Part shown: positions 60,225-64,000 of the stretch, one piece after another
Numbering within the stretch: the stretch's first letter is position 1
How the letters are laid out: each line of letters starts with the position of its first letter
Source of the DNA: CAWDYA01 sp963806495
GTDB lineage: Bacteria > Acidobacteriota > Polarisedimenticolia > JACPZX01 > DASXTC01
Assembly (NCBI GenBank): GCA_963806495.1
Contig: CAWDYA010000004.1
Span: 62,001-126,000 of the forward strand
DNA: 64,000 nt
Reading direction: 5' to 3'
Position numbers and translations under genes: made by a program
The notes under the pieces: generated by a model
Database searches by the model: none
The model's input: only the letters and a program-made list of their open reading frames with translations
What the model was told of the DNA's origin: nothing

Positions 60225-61626
60225 ACCCCTGCGACAGACGGCCGCATGGCGCTTCTCGTGGCCGACGACGCTGGCGTTCGCCCTGGGTACGCTGGCTGCC
60301 TACTCCACCGCCTATCTGATCGTGGCGCGCGGCATTCGCGAGCGGAGCGACGCCTGGCTGAGAGGCGAGACCGCCGTGCTGGCCGACGTGGTGGAGAGCA
60401 GCGAAACGGGGATCAGGGAGCGCCTGGCGGCGGAGGTCGCCGAGCTGGCCACTCACGAGGTGCTGCCCGACGTGAGCGAGGACGGCCTGACCGAGCAGCC
60501 GGTGTTCTTCCTGGTGATCTCGTCCAACGGCGCCCCCGAGCTGTGGGTCGGGCCGGCGGACCGCGCGCCGTTCGTGGCCGCTCTGGAGAGCCGGACGATG
60601 AGGGCGGGGCATCCCACGTCGATCGACGTGCCGAACTGGCCGCACGCCTTTCGCGTGAACCGGCACGACAACCCCGGCGGCGTCACCGTTTATCTCGGCC
60701 TGCTGGATCACAGCGCCCTGCAGCTCATGGAGGAGATTCGTGGCGCGTTCATGATCCTGTGGGTCGGCACGCTGCTGCTGGGCTTCGCTGTCTCGTGGTT
60801 CGGAGCGCGGCGTATCCTCCGGCGCGTGGAGGACATCAGCGACGCGGCCTCACGCATCGGCAGCAGCGACTTGCACCGCCGGGTCCCGGAGGGCGAAGGA
60901 CGCGACGAGATCGTGGGGCTGACGAGCACATTCAACGCCATGCTGGGAAGGCTCGAGGCGTCCATGGGGCAGCTGCGCACGCTGGGCGATGCACTGGCGC
61001 ACGATCTACGCAGCCCGGTCACGAGCATCCGCGGCAACCTGGAGCTGGCGCTCACCACCGGTGACGCTTCGCGCCTGCATGACGCGGTCGTCAAGTCGCT
61101 CGAATCGCTCGACCGCATGCTGAGCACGCTGCAGTCCACTCTCGACGTCGCCGAGGCGGAAGCCGGAGTGCTCCGTGTGGACCGGCACCAGCTGGATGTG
61201 GCCGAAATCGTGCGCGAGATCGTGGAGCTCTACCGGCCGGCCGCCGAGGAGGCGGGCATCACGATGGACGTGGCGGGTCCTGAGAGCGCTCCCGCCGAGC
61301 TGGACCCCGACCTGATCCGCCGTGCGCTGGCCAACCTCATGGACAATGCAGTGCACCACCTTCCGCCGGGATGCCGCGTGGAGACTTCGGCCGAGTCCGG
61401 GGCTTCGGGCCTTGTGCTGTCGGTCTGTGACAACGGCCCCGGGTTCCCCCCGGAGCTGCGCGACCGGGTCTTCGAGCGCTTCGTGCGCGGTGCCTCCTCG
61501 CACGGCTCGGGGATCGGGCTGTCGCTGGTGCGCGCGGTGGCCCTCGCGCACGGCGGTGAGGCCCGCCTCGCGGGTGGGCATGGACACGGCCACGGCGGGT
61601 GCATCCGGCTCTTCTTTCCACGCTGA
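60205..61626 (+). CDS. membrane sensor histidine kinase
   Basis: 473 residues from the ATG at 60205; it overlaps the response regulator by 20 nt. Two TM helices (about 20-40 and 185-207, AFMILWVGTLLLGFAVSWFG) flank a periplasmic sensor of about 140 residues. HAMP (ARRILRRVEDISDAASRI) is followed by HisKA with the phosphorylated His in LGDALAHDLRSPVTSIRGNLE. The ATPase domain has N-box LANLMDNAVHH, G1 CDNGPGFP and G2 GSGIGLSLVRAVALAHGG. The sensed signal is unknown. It is cognate to the regulator at 59547. Confidence 0.9.
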   Translation: MSSKSGRPLRQTAAWRFSWPTTLAFALGTLAAYSTAYLIVARGIRERSDAWLRGETAVLADVVESSETGIRERLAAEVAELATHEVLPDVSEDGLTEQPVFFLVISSNGAPELWVGPADRAPFVAALESRTMRAGHPTSIDVPNWPHAFRVNRHDNPGGVTVYLGLLDHSALQLMEEIRGAFMILWVGTLLLGFAVSWFGARRILRRVEDISDAASRIGSSDLHRRVPEGEGRDEIVGLTSTFNAMLGRLEASMGQLRTLGDALAHDLRSPVTSIRGNLELALTTGDASRLHDAVVKSLESLDRMLSTLQSTLDVAEAEAGVLRVDRHQLDVAEIVREIVELYRPAAEEAGITMDVAGPESAPAELDPDLIRRALANLMDNAVHHLPPGCRVETSAESGASGLVLSVCDNGPGFPPELRDRVFERFVRGASSHGSGIGLSLVRAVALAHGGEARLAGGHGHGHGGCIRLFFPR

Positions 61627-61655
61627 GGGCGCCCCTCGCACCGGGGCCTTGCCTG

Positions 61656-61697
61656 CATGACGAAAAGTTCATCCCCCGGCGAAGAGGATGTCATGCA
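61656..61697 (+). promoter_or_regulatory. shared upstream element, copy 2 (type III PKS promoter)
   Basis: CATGACGAAAAGTTCAT (61656-61672), ccccg, then TCATGCA at 61691-61697: 15 of 17 bases of the first block and all 7 of the last block match 57994-58035 at identical spacing. It begins 105 nt before the type III PKS start codon. Confidence 0.5.
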
Positions 61698-61760
61698 CCA
61701 CCGCTATCCTACCGAAGTCAGCCGGCTCATCGCGAAGCCGGGCAGGAACGGAGTGACACG

Positions 61761-62813
61761 ATGGTCAGGATCCTCGGCATCGGTGAAGCGTTCCCCGCGC
61801 ACTACTATCCGCAGGAGCAGCTCACCGCGGCGCTGGAACGGCTCTGGGAAGGCACCACAGTGGATCGTGCCGCGATCCGACGCATCCACAAGCACACCAC
61901 CGTGGAGGGACGGCACCTGGCGCTGCCTCTGGAGCAGTACCGGGCCGGCATCCCGTTCGGCCAGGCCAACGATGCCTGGATCCAGTGCGCCGAGGAACTC
62001 GGCACGCAGGCGGTGAGCACGGCTCTGGATCGTGCCGTCGTGAGCCCGAACGATGTCGTTGCCATTGTGTTCGTGACGGTGACCGGGCTGGCGACCCCCT
62101 CCATCGATGCTCGCGTGGCCAACCGCCTGGGATTCCCGCGCAACGTGCATCGCATCCCGGTGTTCGGCCTGGGGTGTGTGGCCGGCGCGTCGGGGCTGGC
62201 GCGCTGCGCCAATCTCATGGCGGCGCACACGCAGGGAGTGACGGTGCTGCTGTCCGTGGAGCTCTGCTCCCTGACGTTCCAGGCCGGTGACCGGAGCATG
62301 GCGAACATCGTAGCCACCGGGCTGTTCGGCGACGGCTCCTGCGCGTTGGTGCTGGGAGGGTGCGATCGTGGCGGCGTGGGGCCGGTCGTGGTGGGCTCCC
62401 GGTCGGTGTCCTACCCTGACACCGAGGACGTCATGGGATGGGAGGTCTCGGAGAACGGCTTCAAGCTGGTGTTGTCCCCGCGCATCCCCGAACTGATCCG
62501 TGAGCATCTGCGCCCGGATGTCGACGCGTTCCTGTCCGATCATGGTCTGTGCCGCACCGACGTGCATGAATGGATGGTGCACACGGGCGGCCCGAGAGTC
62601 TTTACAGCCATCGAGCGGGCGCTCGAGCTGCCTCCCGAGGCGCTGGAGTCCACGCGCTCCGTGTTGCGCACGCGCGGCAATCTCTCGTCGGCGTCCGTCC
62701 TGGTGGTGATGAATGACATCCTCCAACGCCGCAGACCCCCCGAGGGGACCTGGGGCATGATGCTCGCGCTGGGCCCCGGGTTCTGCAGCGAGATGGTGCT
62801 GGTGCAATGGTGA
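61761..62813 (+). CDS. type III polyketide synthase (chalcone/alkylresorcinol synthase-like)
   Basis: 350 residues. A ribosome site (ggagtgacacg) precedes the ATG. The thiolase-fold triad is complete: C139 in VFGLGCVAGASG, H274 in WMVHTGGPRV and N307 in RGNLSSASV. Family features GLATPSIDARV and SFQAGD/FGDGSCALVLG are present. Type III PKSs build alkylresorcinols, alkylpyrones or naphthols from malonyl-CoA and an acyl-CoA starter. The stop overlaps the FAD monooxygenase start. In Streptomyces the srs operon pairs a type III PKS with a flavin hydroxylase to make alkylquinones, which fits this pair. Confidence 0.9.
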   Translation: MVRILGIGEAFPAHYYPQEQLTAALERLWEGTTVDRAAIRRIHKHTTVEGRHLALPLEQYRAGIPFGQANDAWIQCAEELGTQAVSTALDRAVVSPNDVVAIVFVTVTGLATPSIDARVANRLGFPRNVHRIPVFGLGCVAGASGLARCANLMAAHTQGVTVLLSVELCSLTFQAGDRSMANIVATGLFGDGSCALVLGGCDRGGVGPVVVGSRSVSYPDTEDVMGWEVSENGFKLVLSPRIPELIREHLRPDVDAFLSDHGLCRTDVHEWMVHTGGPRVFTAIERALELPPEALESTRSVLRTRGNLSSASVLVVMNDILQRRRPPEGTWGMMLALGPGFCSEMVLVQW

Positions 62814-63908
62814 AACCCTCCGGCCGTGACACTCTGGATCTGTTCGTCATCGGGGGAGGCCCCCGCGGGGCTGGCCGCCGCGATTGCGGCGCGCCTGCAG
62901 GGGCTGACGGTGCGCGTGGCCGATACGCGCGTGCCTCCCGTCGACAAGGCGTGCGGAGAGGGGATCATGCCCGACGGCGTGGGCGTGCTGCGCGCGCTGG
63001 GTGTGACGATCCCCGCCGGGAGCGCTTTCGCTTTCGGCGGTATCCGCTACGTGCAGGGAGGCAGGTCCGCCGAGGCCCGGTTCCGTGACGGCGCCCGGGG
63101 GCTCGGCGTGCGCCGGACACTGCTGCACGACACCATGCGGCGGCGTGCCGAACAGCTCGGCGTGGAGTTATCGTGGGGTACGCGGGTCAACGGACTGCAC
63201 GACGAGGGCGTGGTGGTGGAAGGTCGGCTCGTGGCCGCCCGCTTCGTGGCCGCGGCCGATGGGCAGGACTCGCGCACGCGCCGGGCGCTCGGGCTGAACC
63301 TTCCGGCAAGCCACCGCCGCGTGGGGCTGCGCCGCCATGTGGCGATGGCGCCCTGGTCGGACCTGGTGGAGGTGCACTGGTCAGACGGTTGCGAGATCTA
63401 CGTCACGCCGGTGTCGTGGGGCGAGGTGTGCGTGGCGGCACTGACCGATGATCCGTGGCTCGGCATCGATGGTGCATTGGAGCGGTTCCCTGCCCTGAAG
63501 CAGCGCCTGTGCGGCGCCGGGATCGCCTCGAAGGACCTGGGCTCGGCCACGGTGGTGCGCCGCGCGCGCGGTGTCACCAGGGGACGCGTGGCGCTTTTGG
63601 GCGACGCGGCCGGATCCGTGGATGCGATCACCGGCGAAGGGGTGACCCTGGCGCTGCACCAATCGGTGGCGCTGGCCCGCGCGCTGCGCGCCGGGACCCT
63701 GGACCTGTACGCGGCCGACTACCGGCACATCGTGCGGGTCGCCGATCGCATGGGGCGCCTGATGCTGGCCATCCACCACCGTCCGCGGCTGCGGAGCCTC
63801 ACGATCGCCGCGCTGTCGAACGTGCCACCCCTGTTCTCCCAGCTCCTTGCCATCCATACGCGGTCCCATCCACTCTTCCTCGCCGATCGGACGGCCATCA
63901 CGCCATGA
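62807..63908 (+). CDS. FAD-dependent monooxygenase/hydroxylase (one frameshift)
   Basis: About 366 residues. The ATG at 62807 overlaps the PKS stop by 7 nt. The Rossmann motif is VIGGGPAGLAAAIAARLQG once one C is removed from the C5 run at 62861-62865. R-rich substrate region VDKACGEGIMPDG and the second FAD motif VALLGDAAGSVDAITGEGV follow, as in geranylgeranyl-reductase-like and aromatic hydroxylases. It probably hydroxylates or oxidises the PKS product. The 3' end overlaps the next gene (ATGA). Confidence 0.8.
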
Positions 63909-64000
63909 GGCGCCGGTTTGCCGTCCTGGTGGTATCGGCCGTGCTGGTGGCGGCCGCGCCGGTGTCCCGCGCGGAAGCGGCCACGAAGCTGGTGCTCGAT
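63905..64000 (+). CDS. secreted protein, truncated by the window end
   Basis: The 32 visible codons start at an ATG overlapping the stop of the monooxygenase gene (ATGA). They encode a signal peptide (RRRFAVLVVSAVLVAAAPVSRAEA) followed by ATKLVLD. This is too short for a family; it would suit a YceI-like or other small periplasmic lipid-binding protein, but that is speculation. Confidence 0.6.
   Translation, partial: MRRRFAVLVVSAVLVAAAPVSRAEAATKLVLD

Overview
The window is about 67% G+C. Its gene content points to a didermic, selenium- and nitrogen-oxide-using bacterium, most like Acidobacteriota (Thermoanaerobaculia-type). The clues are several large Ser/Thr protein kinases with TPR or multi-TM output domains, a 1,040-residue BNR/sortilin-type exoprotein, a RodZ-like HTH/DUF2914 protein, TAT-exported molybdoenzyme machinery and secreted beta-helix, LamG and TSP3 proteins. 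The taxonomic call is inference; no rRNA or tRNA gene is present.

Layout. 1-2.7 kb: 3' part of a secreted beta-helix protein. 2.8-3.0 kb: a 156-bp MITE with 9-bp target duplications. 3.1-6.9 kb: MFS carrier, metallo-beta-lactamase-fold hydrolase, and a thioredoxin/TPR lipoprotein whose active site reads W-UGA-H-T-C, a strong selenocysteine candidate with a SECIS-like hairpin. 7-11 kb: accessory strip with a DUF4143-type ATPase between tmRNA/tRNA-3'-end-like repeats, a nucleotidyltransferase-like/small-protein pair and a decayed IS91-family transposase. 11-26 kb: two kinase genes, a beta-helix/M4-peptidase/TSP3 exoprotein, a serine hydrolase, the RodZ-like gene and a LamG exoprotein. Three exoproteins in 0-26 kb share a C-terminal module.

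26-39.3 kb: one 13-kb minus-strand operon, Rrf2 regulator, hemerythrin, GltD-like FAD/Fe-S oxidoreductase, Rieske protein, cytochrome b, multihaem cytochrome c, NarG-like TAT-exported molybdoenzyme alpha, beta and haem-b gamma subunits, TorD-like chaperone, outer-membrane porin. Many junctions are 4-nt ATGA/GTGA overlaps. Read together it is a respiratory chain from NAD(P)H and/or quinol through a bc-type complex and cytochrome c to a periplasmic oxyanion reductase, with hemerythrin and Rrf2 suggesting NO or redox sensing. About 29.3-37.9 kb is riddled with single-base, mainly insertional, frame errors that look like unpolished long-read sequence rather than gene decay.

39-57 kb: CocE-type hydrolase, 2-oxoacid:ferredoxin oxidoreductase korAB with a rubrerythrin-like gene, SRPBCC protein, kinase remnant, penicillin-acylase-family enzyme, a cyclo-ligase/hemerythrin fusion next to a quinol-type nitric oxide reductase, a TetR-CPBP protease operon with two abutting operators, and the BNR exoprotein. 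58-64 kb: probable specialised-metabolite locus with class III aminotransferase, two-component system, type III polyketide synthase, FAD monooxygenase and a truncated secreted protein; the aminotransferase and synthase promoters share a 42-bp element.

Isolated frameshifts elsewhere (for example 1485, 4326, 17150, 19288, 21885, 24715, 27000, 39715, 51390, 53645, 62863) are each repaired by one base, so the affected genes are given as single genes.
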